Assembly: GCA_026027325.1 (NCBI GenBank)
Contig: JAMSLZ010000005.1
Coordinates: 2,914,001 to 2,978,000 of the forward strand
DNA from: Actinomucor elegans
Lineage: Eukaryota > Mucoromycota > Mucoromycetes > Mucorales > Mucoraceae
Length of the DNA: 64,000 bases
Direction: 5' to 3'
Shown here: piece after piece, positions 25,761-36,667 of the stretch
How positions within the stretch are numbered: position 1 is the stretch's first letter
Layout of the letters: each line of letters opens with the position of its first letter
Translations under genes and position numbers: made by a program
The notes under the pieces: model-generated
The model's input: only the letters and a program-made list of their open reading frames with translations
What the model was told of the DNA's origin: nothing
Database searches by the model: none

Positions 25761-28145
25761 TTATTTAACTATCAATGATTCTGTTACGATTTGATTTTGA
25801 GCACTGGCATATTCAGTTTCTTCTTTTTCATAATAGACACGTGCACGTTGCAATCCTGCAAAGTACTGTGAAGGAATATGGTCCATGAAAAAGAACGGAT
25901 ACAGCTTTTCGATAAAGTAAATGGGATTGCCGTTGGGAAGGTAGCGTTGGATCCAGGGTTTGCTAATAAAGAAATTGGCCCAGTTGGGTAGAGTAGGTAG
26001 TTGCTGGCTGGGTAAAAGTAGTGTCTTATTATAATGGGCCACGGTTTGTTGTGGTGATGATGACAATGCAGAGCTACTGTTTGTCACAATATTCACTTGC
26101 ATAGGCGGTTGATAACTGGAAGGATACGATTTTAATGGCTTTGAATGCCATTTGCGAGTGATTTGAATAGCATGTCCTACATGAGAATAGTTGAAGAAAT
26201 CAGACTCAGACATGAAATGCCCTGGAAATGGATAGGAGTTAGGTTCATGATATAGTTTAATGAAAGCAGGGATGGCATTTAGCCTTTTTTTTTTTTAATC
26301 ATGCACTACTTTACCGCATGTCTTGCTATCGTAACCTGGAGGTAACCGACAAAAAATATCCGATTTGTTGATGATACGGAACATGGTGGAAGATCGCGTA
26401 ACAGGCTGATTGGTGTGCGAAGAGAAGGTAGAAGCGAAATCACTATCACCTACTGCAGGTGTACCAATAATATAAGCATCACGCAGGACTAAGCGACGCG
26501 ATAAATCTTGAGGACACTTTAGCCATCTTGAGAACAAGAGAGAGCTCAATGCTGCGCCCAAAGAATGACCAGTAACCCATAGCTGTACTGGTTCAGTAGT
26601 GCCCAACTGATCTTGGATCTGAGCTGCTTTGGTTTGAACAGCAGCCAAGATGGCACCATAAGGATCACGTATATCTTGATCTCCAAAGCCAGTTGTGCTA
26701 AACAGCGATTCGTAGAAGCCTTCATGAACGCAACCAAACAAGAATGAACGAGCATCTGTACGTTGAAAAGTAGCATCTACCAGGAACTCTTCGTAATTGG
26801 TGGGCGTTGTGCCTTTGAAGGCTACAATGATAAAAGGAATAGTCTCAGACCAAAAGATACCTGCAGACACAAACAAATAATAGGTGTGTTACATACATAT
26901 GCAAAAAAATAACGAGTATATTTACCGCAGAAAGGTCCACCCAAAGATTTGAGTTCTGAAACTCCAGCGAAATGCAAGCCCCAAGTTTCGGCAATCTGTC
27001 GAATACGGAATTCAGACTCCCACAATAGCTCTCTCATGCGACTCTCAATGATGTATTCTTCATTGGTCTCAACAGAAGAAGAAGATTGTATATTGACTTT
27101 GTCGCGTGAAGATTTGTATAGATTATAAGCTTCTTTGACCTTCTTCGCATCGCGTTCATAAATCAGAGAACTCAACAAGACAAAGGTTTGAGCAATGGAC
27201 AGATCAAATGTGCGGCGTCTGCAACCTGAAACAGGAATAGGCATTGCAGGTACACCCAGAATTGGCAGCGTATTGTGTACAAGCTGACAGGTTGAATCTG
27301 ATAATAGTAGTTCAGGTGATCCTATGCAGAACAATACAAATCAATAAGCAAATAGCATACAAGATCATTGACAGTTTACCCCAATTAATAGCTCCAAAGC
27401 CGTATCCGTATTTCAAACTAATGTATCTCAGTACTTCAGCTCCTCCCCACGTCTCCATAAATAGTTTTAATCCAAGTTCAAACAACACAAGAAACACAAC
27501 CGTGGTTGGATAAACGATAATGAAAGCAGCAGAGCTGATAGGTGCTGTAAAGATCATGGGCCAATTAAAGTAAAAGGTCAAAAACAAGTTTTTGAACCCA
27601 TTTATCATGTAACCAAGATAAGGCCAATGGCGGCTTCGGCCAGGTTCAGGGACACCTTGCAAGGACCTCAAAAAGCCATGGTGGCCCTTGCCTTTGTCAA
27701 TAAAGATGGGTGTACCTGTGAGGTTGGTGGTAGCGTGACGAGAAGTATAGTCTCTTTCAGCAGCAAGGGGTGTGGAGGCGCTGGGAGAGGCAGGATGGCT
27801 ACTGCTCTTTTTATGAAGACTGCTGTTGTTGGTGGTTGTACTATTACTGCGACTATGACTATTACTGCGGCTGCGACCATGACTATGACTTTGAGCGTGA
27901 TTATGAGCGTGGCTATGAGCATGCGAATGGTTTGGCTCCTTGCCATAAGGACCACTGTAATGCTTGCCACTGGATGTTTTGCTACTACTTTCAGATGAAC
28001 TACTGCCGGTATGGCTAGCCGCGTCAAGTGATCTTGATCCCTTGACTAGAATGGACCCATTGATTAGTATCAAACTATACACTGCTTACAAACATCTTTT
28101 TTCTGTACCGTGATGAAGATTATGTTGCGGATACATTGGATTCAT
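25761..28145 (-). CDS. Class-3 (fungal-type) lipase with membrane segment and His/Ser-rich N terminus
   Basis: Alpha/beta hydrolase of the lipase_3 family, expected to cleave acylglycerols or related lipids. Exons 28094-28145, 27380-28045, 26926-27321, 26315-26860 and 25761-26221 give 706 residues. Residues 30-130 are Ser/His-rich with alternating HxH units (SHAHSHAHNHAQSHSHG). One or two membrane segments lie at about 170-210 (FIIVYPTTVVFLVLFEL). The catalytic domain has IPFIIVAFKGTT, the nucleophile elbow VTGHSLGAA (Ser about 470), IGTPAVGDSDF, and HVGHAIQI for the catalytic His (about 568). The first intron uses donor GTTTGT, the only choice that keeps frame; the first exon is therefore less sure. 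The 3' end lies 55 bp from the stop of the Rrm4-like gene. There is no signal peptide, so it is probably an intracellular membrane lipase. Confidence 0.88.
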
Positions 28146-28293
28146 ATCCTTCTTTGTTGGAAAAAAAAAAGGAAAAGAAAGACACACTACTGTTGCCAAA
28201 AGACGCTATCTTTTATATAGTAAATCTGGTTACATACATACGTTATTATTTGGTATTTATTCGTTTCATCAAGAAATAAACTATACAAATACA

Positions 28294-29565
28294 CTACAAA
28301 AGGCGGTCTTTATCTTGAGGTGTCATACGAAGAGTTCTAGCTCTGCTCTTGTAATCATCCCAAGGGAAATAAGCACCACAAATACGTCTATGGCCTGTAA
28401 ACGCACTTCGTCCATGCAAGACACGCCAGTTATCAAAAGTAACAACTCGACCAGGAGCCAAAGTATCCCATAACTCGTTCTTTTTCGATTTGAGTAGGTC
28501 ATTCCACAAGAACAAAGCATCATAAAACTCGTCCAGTTGAGTCGAGCTCAGATGATCCAGAGTAGATCTATCGTCATTGTTGTAACGAATTTGATATAGT
28601 CCGCCATCAGGGCCATGATTCAAGATAGGATGGGCACGAGGGCTAGGTACAATAAGGACATTCTCATCGCCTGCTGAATGGGTAGGAATGCGTGTATTGG
28701 ACAAAGTGCGATAAGCATTAGGCGACTGTGCCTTGAGTTGTTGAGCCACAGCAAAACCATCGACAAACAAAGAATCACCGCCTTGGCCCTTGAACTCTAG
28801 TTTATGGAACATTTGCAAGCCTGCAGGCTCAGTAAAGTACGTGTTATCGGTATGAGCACCGAGTGCCAACTGGGTATAGGCTGTATCGGCATGAGCAAGA
28901 TCAGCAGTAAAAGACCAAATGCCTTGTGAATAATGCGTCTCGCGCAAGAAACATAAACGACGTGCCAATTTCTCAGTCGCTTCCACCGTCGTAGGTACGT
29001 TTTCTACAAAGGAAATACCAAAAGTTTCAAGCTGGTCCAGCCATTGTCTTAAGCCTTCATCGGTATGCATAACAGCTTCATGATCGATAGGTGCTAATTG
29101 AAGCTGTGCGTCCCATATTTTGGGTTTCTTGCTTGACAAGGGCTCGGACGTACGCAAGATTGGACTATAAGAGTGAGTATGTAACCAATCCCAAGCGTAC
29201 TTGGATTGATGGCCATCGGGCCAAATAACACAAAGTCCGTCTTCAGTACTGTCAATGGCAGTAGGTTGGATATCCCGAGGAATTGAAAATGTATCTACCA
29301 ATCTTTGACGTGTGATAGGGTGGTAACATTTTTCACAACGACAGTGATCTCTTAACCAAAAGTGATTGTAGACACTTGTCTTTCGAGCATTCCAATCGAG
29401 AAAGACTTGTTTGTCATTAGCGAGACCAGCTCTTTGAGGTACTGCACCAGTACCTTGTAATTGCTTCTTTGCATTAGGCTTATGAAGACGAGGTGTGCTA
29501 GTAGAAAATAAAGCTCTAGAAACCAGACCCTGAATAAAAGGCGCTCTATTCAAAATACGTTGCAT
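28294..29565 (-). CDS. Trimethyllysine dioxygenase (carnitine biosynthesis, first step)
   Basis: 2-oxoglutarate/Fe(II) oxygenase converting 6-N-trimethyllysine to 3-hydroxy-6-N-trimethyllysine. Single exon, 423 residues, a family-typical length. The N terminus (QRILNRAPFIQGLVSRALF) looks like a mitochondrial presequence. An N-terminal zinc-binding-like segment, WLRDHCRCEKCYHP, is seen at about 70-83. The iron ligands are H238 and D240 in GAHTDNTYF, and a distal His in NWRVLHGRSAF. The 2-oxoglutarate-binding Arg lies in GHRRICGAYF. Gamma-butyrobetaine dioxygenase is the close relative; HTDNTYFTEPAGLQMFH fits the trimethyllysine enzyme better (human HTDTTYFQEPCG). Its lack of introns contrasts with the neighbours. 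The lipase start codon is 148 bp beyond its stop. Confidence 0.88.
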   Translation of the reverse strand: MQRILNRAPFIQGLVSRALFSTSTPRLHKPNAKKQLQGTGAVPQRAGLANDKQVFLDWNARKTSVYNHFWLRDHCRCEKCYHPITRQRLVDTFSIPRDIQPTAIDSTEDGLCVIWPDGHQSKYAWDWLHTHSYSPILRTSEPLSSKKPKIWDAQLQLAPIDHEAVMHTDEGLRQWLDQLETFGISFVENVPTTVEATEKLARRLCFLRETHYSQGIWSFTADLAHADTAYTQLALGAHTDNTYFTEPAGLQMFHKLEFKGQGGDSLFVDGFAVAQQLKAQSPNAYRTLSNTRIPTHSAGDENVLIVPSPRAHPILNHGPDGGLYQIRYNNDDRSTLDHLSSTQLDEFYDALFLWNDLLKSKKNELWDTLAPGRVVTFDNWRVLHGRSAFTGHRRICGAYFPWDDYKSRARTLRMTPQDKDRLL

Positions 29566-30680
29566 TTTTTTTTAAGTAGCAAAAAAATAAATAAACAAAA
29601 GGTGGGGAAAGTTCCATGGGGAATATGAATAATAGGCTTTTTTTTTCTTTCGGTGTTACCCATCTCAAGTCTATCTTATTGGGTATTTTGGTATAACAAA
29701 ATCAAGATAGCAATTGTCTATAAAAACATCGTATGATTCTATTATTAAGGGTCGGCTTGATTGGAAGTTTATTGTTTTAATTTTGACAGTACCTATCGCT
29801 GGGATTGTCTTATGAGCTCAATGGGCGCTAGTGCCAAACTGTTCTCACGAGGCTGAGCTCACAAGATTGGTGGAAAAAAAAAAACATTACTAACTGGAAA
29901 CTCTATTATACTATCTCTGGGAATGAACCATACAGATGCATTTGAAATGACAAGAGCCACATTTGTGCACTGCATTATTAAAAATTACCATAGTTGATTA
30001 GATACAATATTACATTGAAAATCGACTCACATAGTTTGAACAGAATATAATCATATGTCTAATGGCACAGATACTATTTTTCTATTCCTATAGAGTTTCC
30101 TTTGATAAAGAAAAATGCTTAGATGACTTTTGTCCTGCAAAAGACAATGTTGTATCAAAAATGCATGCATATACTTTCACCTATGCTGCTTCTATGCTAT
30201 TTCCAAGTAATGTCTTGAAATACCTCTATCGATCTCAAATTAATGTCGCAATATTAGCAGAAATTGGCTGTAAGCGAGTATCCTCTAACATTTTTCCTTG
30301 TCATCCCTCTTTTAACATATTGAAACCATCGATCAAGGACAAAATCACAGAACAAAAAAATTGGTGTAAATCCTAAGATGATTCAAGATCTATCCAATCT
30401 CATGAGTTCCATGATTTTTGAATTGTGAAAGATTGCAAGATTTTATGTTTCGTTGATCGCGCATCAACTGAGTTTTTATTATTATTGTTACTGAAGAAAA
30501 AAAAACTATTTGAATAGACGATGAAGACTAATATAATTATGCAAATGTAAAGAAAGTATTTAAAGCAGCCGGAGTACTGGAGCTTAGCTAATAATAAATA
30601 AAAGCAAAACATGTTCAGCAACTAAATTAGTCTTTTTATTAAAGATTCTAATAGATGCAAAGACTCATTTTACACATTCA

Positions 30681-30730
30681 CTGCTAATCAGATGCGACAT
30701 TTGGTCAGAATCGGTCGAGAGATCTATAAA
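30681..30730 (-). repeat. Dispersed intergenic repeat, well-preserved core
   Basis: The minus strand reads ATAGATCTCTCGACCGATTC then TGACCAAATGTCGCATCTGA, then TTAGCAGTGA. This is the copy in which the TGTCGCATCTGATTA core is clearest. Confidence 0.6.
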
Positions 30731-30840
30731 CTATTAAAGCTAGATAACATGACTTAAATCGTACCCATTACAACCAAAGACAAAGTTATGCTATACAAAT
30801 AGGGCTTCGGTCAAATTGTAATTTTAAATGAAACAGTGCT

Positions 30841-30900
30841 CCATTCTGAACATGTACTAGTAGTAATCGTATGTGACATTAGACTGAGATCAGTTGAGGA
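30841..30900 (-). repeat. Dispersed intergenic repeat, second copy in the same spacer
   Basis: The minus strand has AACTGATCTCAGTCTAATGT then CACATACGATTAC and, 20 bp on, TTCAGAATGG. It lies 110 bp from the previous copy in the same orientation. Confidence 0.55.
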
Positions 30901-32304
30901 ACATGGATACGCCAAAAAAAAGGCCAATCATCTTCAAAATTTGCTTTGTTTTTGTGTAGCGCGAAGACATGATTTTCGAGATGTAATACATATCTAGCAA
31001 AATCAAGAGAGTAGGTACAAGATTATACAGATATATTTTTAATTGTCTAAAGAAACTTATGAGTTATAGATGCAATTTAAAAAATGGAGAAATATATATA
31101 TATAAAACAGCTTCTCATCAAATGAATTTTATAGATTAAAGGAAATAAAAGATGTTCTTTATTCCAATCGATACGTAATTTAATTTTATACATCACTTTG
31201 TATGCAATTTGAGCATATATGGATATTATTATTATTATCCAAAAGTCGACTTAAAGAACATGGAAGAGTTTTTTGGCCATGAAAGCTTCACCTTCAATTT
31301 GAATTTATTGATTTATGCCCACCAATCATAATCTCAAGCGTCTAGCGAACCACAAGCTTTAAGCTCTTCACATTGGTCGGCGGTAATTTAGTGTATCTAT
31401 GCTGCTGCCTGAGATCAATTTTGGAGCCAAAAAAAAAAAAAAATAATAATCTCGATGTCTTTTGAAATAATATAAATATTCAGATATGCATAAAGTGTAT
31501 TAACAAGATTTGTGTATAATTAAACTGCGTCAAGGGCCTCTAATATTTCATTCCATCCAGGAATTTTTGTTTAATGAAATATCAATTTTCCTGATTTTTC
31601 ATAATATGATTTTTTCTTTTAGTGGCCAAAATAGTATGTATATGCAGAATATTATTAAATGTATAGGCCCTATATCAGTTAGGAACTATATCTCCAAACC
31701 CCCTCCTCCTTATTTAGAATATTCAAAAAATAAACCGTAAAATAAGAATTACTGGCCCTGAGCCGGATTCGTTTTGAAATTTTCTGTCAAATGTCGTATT
31801 GAATTAGTCCATGTTTAGATTGAGCCACTCTGTTCATGGAGCTCTTCACTTCGTTGAAATGTACCGTGTATTCTACATAAACTACATTTCCAAGGCAATA
31901 AATGATTTTTACCATAAAATTGATCAGCAACATACTATTTCTAGAGTTAAACATGGTTTCAAAGCGTGGCAGCTTATTGTAATCTGGTGTATTGTATCCA
32001 AACTCCTTTCAGCTAGTAACAAAGCGTTCAACTTCCGCAATAACGCGTAACCCAATCACGATTTGTAACATTAAAAGCCTTTTAATGCAGTCACGATAGC
32101 CCTCACGTCATGAATCGTTATTATTGGTTGAAAAAAGGCTTTGCTGAAAGGATTTGAATGTTTTTTTTTTGTTGGCGTGTGTCTGAAGTAAACTTGTGTG
32201 CTTCAATAAAGAACTTCTCTTTATTTTTTTATTTTTTTTAAATTATTGGTTTAATTTAAAAAAAAACAAAAACGAATTATCCCTTTCCTTTCATTGTATC
32301 TTAA

Positions 32305-33839
32305 ATGTCTTACTACGGAGACAGAGATCGTGGCGATCGTGACAGAGGAAGCAGAGGAGGAGACAGAGGAGGAGACAGAGGAGGAGACAGAGATAGACCC
32401 AACCCCTGCAGACTTTATGTTGGTACGTGCACTTGAAAGGAACGCTAAAAGACGTGAAGCTAATCAGATTTAACATAGGCAAGGTCAGCCGATACGTTCG
32501 TGAGCAAGACTTGAAAGATCTTTTCAGTAGATTTGGTAGAATCAGAGATTTTGTCCTTCGTGTAAGTATTGATTATTATTTACTTTATTCATTTATTTGT
32601 CTTGTCCAACTTATACTTTATTACTATAGGATTTTTATGCTTTCATCGAGTTTGATGTAAGTCTAGATCGAATTGCTATAATGAATGTTTACTAATAATG
32701 AACTCTATATAGAACGTCAGAGGTATAGCCTACTAACTAGCTTCTCTCTGCATTTCTTTTGTATTTACTATGCTCTCTCTTCACACAGATGCTGAAGACG
32801 CTGCTAAAGAACTTAATGGATATAGACTTGAAGAAGAACGATTAATTGTTCAAGTAGCCAACAGAGCTCGCGATAGATCTGATCGTGATCGTGATAGCCG
32901 TCGTGACCGCGACCGTGATGGACGCGACCGCGATTACAATAGATCTGACAGAGGAAGAAGAGACGCTCCTTCAGATTCTGGAAGTGACAGATGTTACAAC
33001 TGTGGTGAATTCGGTAAAGAAAGGATACGATTCAGTGTTCATTTTGTATATACTGACTTGTCTTTAATATAGGACACATGTAAGAAACAAGCAGTATGTT
33101 AAAAACTTGCTTTGATACTAACCTCTTTATTATTATTTCGTTACCATCGTAGTGCTAATGAGTGGTAAGTTGCTAAGTACTCGAGATAGAGAAACAATGG
33201 TTGACTAAAACTTGTATTTACTATAGCTCTTTGCCTAAAGGAAGGTAACATATCGGTTTTATATATTTGCGAGGTTTGTTTCCCGAGACTTAGCCTCTTT
33301 TTTTCCATAGTGGTGAACGTGCTATGAGATTCCAAAAAGGATGCTGTTTGTAAGTTGATTCTTTCTTTTGCATAAGCGTGTATATAAATCTGACACTTTG
33401 ATATAGTGAATGCGGCCAATCTGGTCACAGAGCTCGCGACTGCCCGTAAGTTTATATGTCTTTTTATTATTGTTATTATTATTATTGTTATTATTATTAT
33501 TATTACAAGTGTGCTAACGCATAATATGATAGTGATAGAGATAATGGTGGCACTTCAAGAAGACGCAGATCTAGAAGCCGTTCTCGCAGCCCTGTTAGAC
33601 GCTCTCGTAGTCCTCTTAGACGTCCTCGTAATGAGAGACGTTCTCGTAGTCCCAGAAGATCACCTAGTCCTCGTCGTGATAGACGTCGCTCTCGTTCTCG
33701 TTCTAATGACTCTCGTCGTAGATCTGATAGTCCTAACAGAAGATCAATCAGCCCAAAACGTCGCTCATCAGTCAGTCCATCTAAAGACCGTTCCAACAGC
33801 GTTGACTCTGCTGGAGATGCAAAGATGGAAGGTTATTAA
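32305..33839 (+). CDS. SR splicing factor: RRM, two CCHC zinc knuckles, RS domain
   Basis: Nuclear pre-mRNA splicing regulator. Eleven exons: 32305-32422, 32479-32561, 32630-32656, 32713-32722 (10 nt), 32789-33013, 33073-33079 (7 nt), 33153-33164, 33227-33244, 33311-33349, 33407-33445 and 33533-33839. They join to 294 residues. The N terminus has RGGD repeats. The RRM is at about 35-108 (CRLYVGKVSRYV; DFYAFIEFDN). An Arg/Asp tract follows. Knuckle 1 is C148-C151-H156-C161 (CYNCGEFGHIANEC) and knuckle 2 is C179-C182-H187-C192; both have perfect C-x2-C-x4-H-x4-C spacing. The tail (about 200-280) is a dense RS domain. SRSF7 has one knuckle; two are typical of the plant RS2Z group, so the layout is notable. 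The micro-exons all fall in the knuckle region. Confidence 0.9.
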
Positions 33840-33941
33840 TCTAGTTGCCCAGCGAATAAAATTAAACATAATATAACAGTCAAAGAAAAAAAAATAAATA
33901 AAAATGAGTTTCGAGAAAATCTTGCTTGCTTATCATTAAAC

Positions 33942-34697
33942 ATGCCCATTGTATACTCATTTGAAAATGGAGACGCGCTTTCTGGCGCTCTTGACAGTTT
34001 CGTTGAGAAAGCTTCTCGTGAAGCTATTGCTGAACACGGTTTCTTGTCTATTGCTATCTCTGGTGGCTCTTTGCCCAAGATTCTCTCTAAAAAGTTGGCA
34101 TTTAACAAGAATGTTGACTTTTCCAAGTGGCATATCTTTTGGGCCGATGAACGCTGCGTAGCTCATGATGATGCAGACTCGAATTATCTCGAAGTCAAGA
34201 AGTCGCTTCTTGATCATATTCCTCAAATTCCCCAGGAAAACATCTATCCTATCAATGAAGAGTATGCTGCAGCCAAGGACGCGGAAAAGGCAGCTTCAGA
34301 ATACGAGCACCGTTTAGCAAAGTTTTTCAAGGACCAAAAACCTGCATTTGATCTCCTATTGTTAGGAATGGGCCCGGATGGTCACTGCTGTTCCTTGTTC
34401 CCTGGCCATCCTCTTTTGTTGGAAAAGACGCGTCTTGTCGCGCCCATTTTTGACTCGCCAAAGCCTCCACCAGAGCGTATCACTTTAACTTATCCTGTTG
34501 TAAATAACTCCAAATTGGTCGTATTTGTTACTGCTGGTGATGGTAAGAAGGACATGGTTCAGCAAATCATTGAACAGCCTGAAAAGGATTTGCCTTGCCA
34601 AAGAGTTAAGCCTGTTGGCGGACAAGTCTATTGGTTTATTGACCATGCTGCTGCCGCAAATTTGAGAAAGGAATCTTGCTCGGAATACAAATTATAA
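33942..34697 (+). CDS. 6-phosphogluconolactonase
   Basis: Second step of the oxidative pentose phosphate pathway: hydrolyses 6-phosphoglucono-1,5-lactone to 6-phosphogluconate in the cytosol. Single exon, 251 residues, usual size. Motifs: LSIAISGGSLPK (about 35-46), WHIFWADERCVAHDD, SNYLEVKK, and the phosphate-site signature LLLLGMGPDGHCCSLFPGH, then ERITLTYPVVNNS. The ATG is the first in frame after the SR-protein stop, 102 bp away, on the same strand. An intact, unremarkable housekeeping gene. Confidence 0.96.
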   Translation: MPIVYSFENGDALSGALDSFVEKASREAIAEHGFLSIAISGGSLPKILSKKLAFNKNVDFSKWHIFWADERCVAHDDADSNYLEVKKSLLDHIPQIPQENIYPINEEYAAAKDAEKAASEYEHRLAKFFKDQKPAFDLLLLGMGPDGHCCSLFPGHPLLLEKTRLVAPIFDSPKPPPERITLTYPVVNNSKLVVFVTAGDGKKDMVQQIIEQPEKDLPCQRVKPVGGQVYWFIDHAAAANLRKESCSEYKL

Positions 34698-35968
34698 GCA
34701 AACAAATAAGCACAATAAAGAAAAAGATTTGACGTTCATTGCGTATATGAAAGGAGAAATACTAGGAGCGCCTGAGGGAACGACTCATAGTCAATTGGTA
34801 TATGTACAGTAGCATAATGAGACGAATTTAAGGGTTATAAATCTAGACAAGTGACGGCACAAGTTCCGTGGATTATAGCTGTGCATTTTGGTTCGAGATC
34901 GACGGAGTAACATTTGATTATACCGTATTGGAAATTCCTCGATTCAAATTTATGTACGAAGTTTTATTAAAAAAAATACTTCCATAGAAGCATCTACAGC
35001 TATGTACATTGACTCATGCGTAGATCTTCTACTAGGTGCATTGATTGGCGTGTATACCTAATTAAATAAGTAACTATACATAGTACCATGGGTGACTATG
35101 AACAGACTCTTGTAAAGTCTTTCTGATACAATTCCATTATATGATTTTCAATAAGTTAACTTTTTCTGAATCATCTTGAAGCCTATATTTCTATATAGCT
35201 CGAGGTCAATTTCCAGGCAAGAAATGGGATAGGAGTCTATGAAATTGTCTCTGATTCTTCCGCTATTCCAAGGCTGTAAGGTATGGATTCCTTTACTACA
35301 GAGCCAATTGAGTAAACCTGCCTCTGTCCATACACGTGGATATATGCTTCTGACTATTTCAGGACACATAGATGTAACATGAATAATACGAATGATACTG
35401 AATACATGACAGCAATGAAAGCCTTCTATATCTCAACGTTTTACTCTCTCGCTCTTGTAGCTATATGCAAGTCATTGATGCTATTCTATCCAAAAAGGCA
35501 TGGTAATAACCCCATTAAAAGGTTCAAGTCTTTGATCGATTTAGTCAATCACAAATATAAAGTACTTCCGAAACTTTTTTTTTTTTTCATTTAGCGCGTT
35601 AGGGTCTGGGTCGGAATTACACAAGGATTAAGATTTCATATTAGATAGTTTTGAGGGTTAATTATGCTTCGATCTTTTTGGTTTTGGACATTTGAGCCAA
35701 AGAGATAACTATAGGGGCCTGAAGATGTGCTAAGGGAACAAGGATTCAACAACCGCGAAAGAAGAATAAGAGCAGGGGCAATATAGTCTGGTTAGGTTTA
35801 TGGAAGAGTCTTTTTATATACAATGCTCCTTATGTTCTATCTGCGCTGCTTCCTAAAGAAAGATTGCCCGCTTGCAAATCACATATATAATGGTCCTCTT
35901 TCGATACCAATTCTTTTTTTTTTTCATTATTACTTTTATTATATATTACAGTATATTAATATAAAACA
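34698..35968. other. Spacer between 6-phosphogluconolactonase and the secreted repeat protein
   Basis: AT-rich. Two short divergent ATG frames start within 10 bp of each other (35148-35369 minus, 73 aa; 35379-35594 plus, 71 aa). Neither is recognised and neither has convincing flanking exons. A TTTTTATATACAAT box at about 35811 lies roughly 155 bp before the next start codon. Confidence 0.5.
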
Positions 35969-36667
35969 ATGGCTCGTCTTACTCATATATGTCTTGTTGC
36001 TCTTGCATTGATGGTAGCTGTCACTTCTGCCGCTCCTTGTCATGGTGGTAACGGTCTTGGTGAATATGGTGATAATGATGAATATCATCATGGTGGCATT
36101 GGTGGATACGAATGTGACAATGAGGGCTATGATAACGATGGTGAAGACAGCGGCAACTGGGACCATGATTATGACAATGATTGTGACAATGGTAACGACT
36201 GGGACAATGGTCACGACTGGGACCATGATAACGACTGGGACAATGGTCACGATGACTGTTATTCTCACTCTGACTGCGGTGACAATGGTGGTCATAATGG
36301 CGGTGGCAATGGTGGCCACAACGGCGGTGGCAATGGTGGCCACAACGGCGGTGGAAACGGCGGCAATGGTGGTCATAATGGCGGTGGAAACGGCGGTAAC
36401 GGTGGTGGAAATGGTGGCCATAACGGTGGCGGCAATGGTGGTCACAACGGCGGTGGAAACGGCGGTAACGGTGGTGGAAATGGTGGCCATAACGGTGGCG
36501 GCAATGGTGGTCACAACGGCGGTGGAAACGGCGGCAATGGTGGTGGACACGGTGGTCACCATGGTCTTTCTCTCGTTGGTGTTAAAGGTAACAACATCCT
36601 CAATAAGGCTATCCGAGCTAAGGACATTTCCCTCAAAGGGATCGCCAATGGAAACGAAGTCCATTAA
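35969..36667 (+). CDS. Secreted Gly/His/Asn-rich repeat protein
   Basis: No family recognised. Single exon, 232 residues. A clear signal peptide covers residues 1-21 (THICLVALALMVAVTSA). Residues 22-105 are very acidic with Asp-Trp-Asp units (NDWDNGHDWDHDNDWDNGHD) and five cysteines (24, 49, 72, 97, 103). Residues 106-197 are tandem GGHNGGGNGG-type repeats. The last 34 residues are non-repetitive and cationic (GLSLVGVKGNNILNKAIRAK and on), with no GPI-anchor signal. The composition suggests a wall or extracellular protein; the Asp and His content could bind metal ions. This is inference only. The repeats also leave the antisense strand open along the whole gene. Confidence 0.8.
   Translation: MARLTHICLVALALMVAVTSAAPCHGGNGLGEYGDNDEYHHGGIGGYECDNEGYDNDGEDSGNWDHDYDNDCDNGNDWDNGHDWDHDNDWDNGHDDCYSHSDCGDNGGHNGGGNGGHNGGGNGGHNGGGNGGNGGHNGGGNGGNGGGNGGHNGGGNGGHNGGGNGGNGGGNGGHNGGGNGGHNGGGNGGNGGGHGGHHGLSLVGVKGNNILNKAIRAKDISLKGIANGNEVH
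36411..36548 (+). repeat. Tandem 69 bp duplication inside the secreted repeat protein
   Basis: 36411-36479 and 36480-36548 are the same 23-codon unit with only a few changes near the end of the unit. Shorter related units lie upstream from about 36280. The near identity implies recent expansion by slippage or unequal exchange. Confidence 0.9.

Larger units (their letters stand above)
29566..32304. other. Divergent intergenic region of 2.7 kb with repeat copies
   Basis: AT-rich. It holds two dispersed-repeat copies, a 104-codon ATG frame at 30062-30376 and a 79-codon one at 31811-32050. Neither frame resembles a known protein, and both lack convincing neighbours. The T-rich stretch at 32161-32260 is probably the SR-protein promoter/leader. 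Confidence 0.55.

Noticed and set aside
27627..28027. Plus- and minus-strand ORFs rich in Thr/Met/Val or Trp/Tyr/Cys
   Set aside because: Shadows of the His/Ser-rich coding sequence of the lipase N terminus.
30062..30376. 104-codon plus-strand ORF
   Set aside because: Has a true ATG but no recognisable domain, no flanking exons and sits in repeat-bearing AT-rich DNA; could be a relic but cannot be supported.
31811..32050. 79-codon plus-strand ORF (MFRLSHSVHGALHFVE...)
   Set aside because: Looked briefly like a transposase fragment, but no catalytic motif or terminal repeats were found.
35148..35594. Two divergent short ORFs starting 10 bp apart
   Set aside because: No family, no shared splice context, and composition close to the background spacer.
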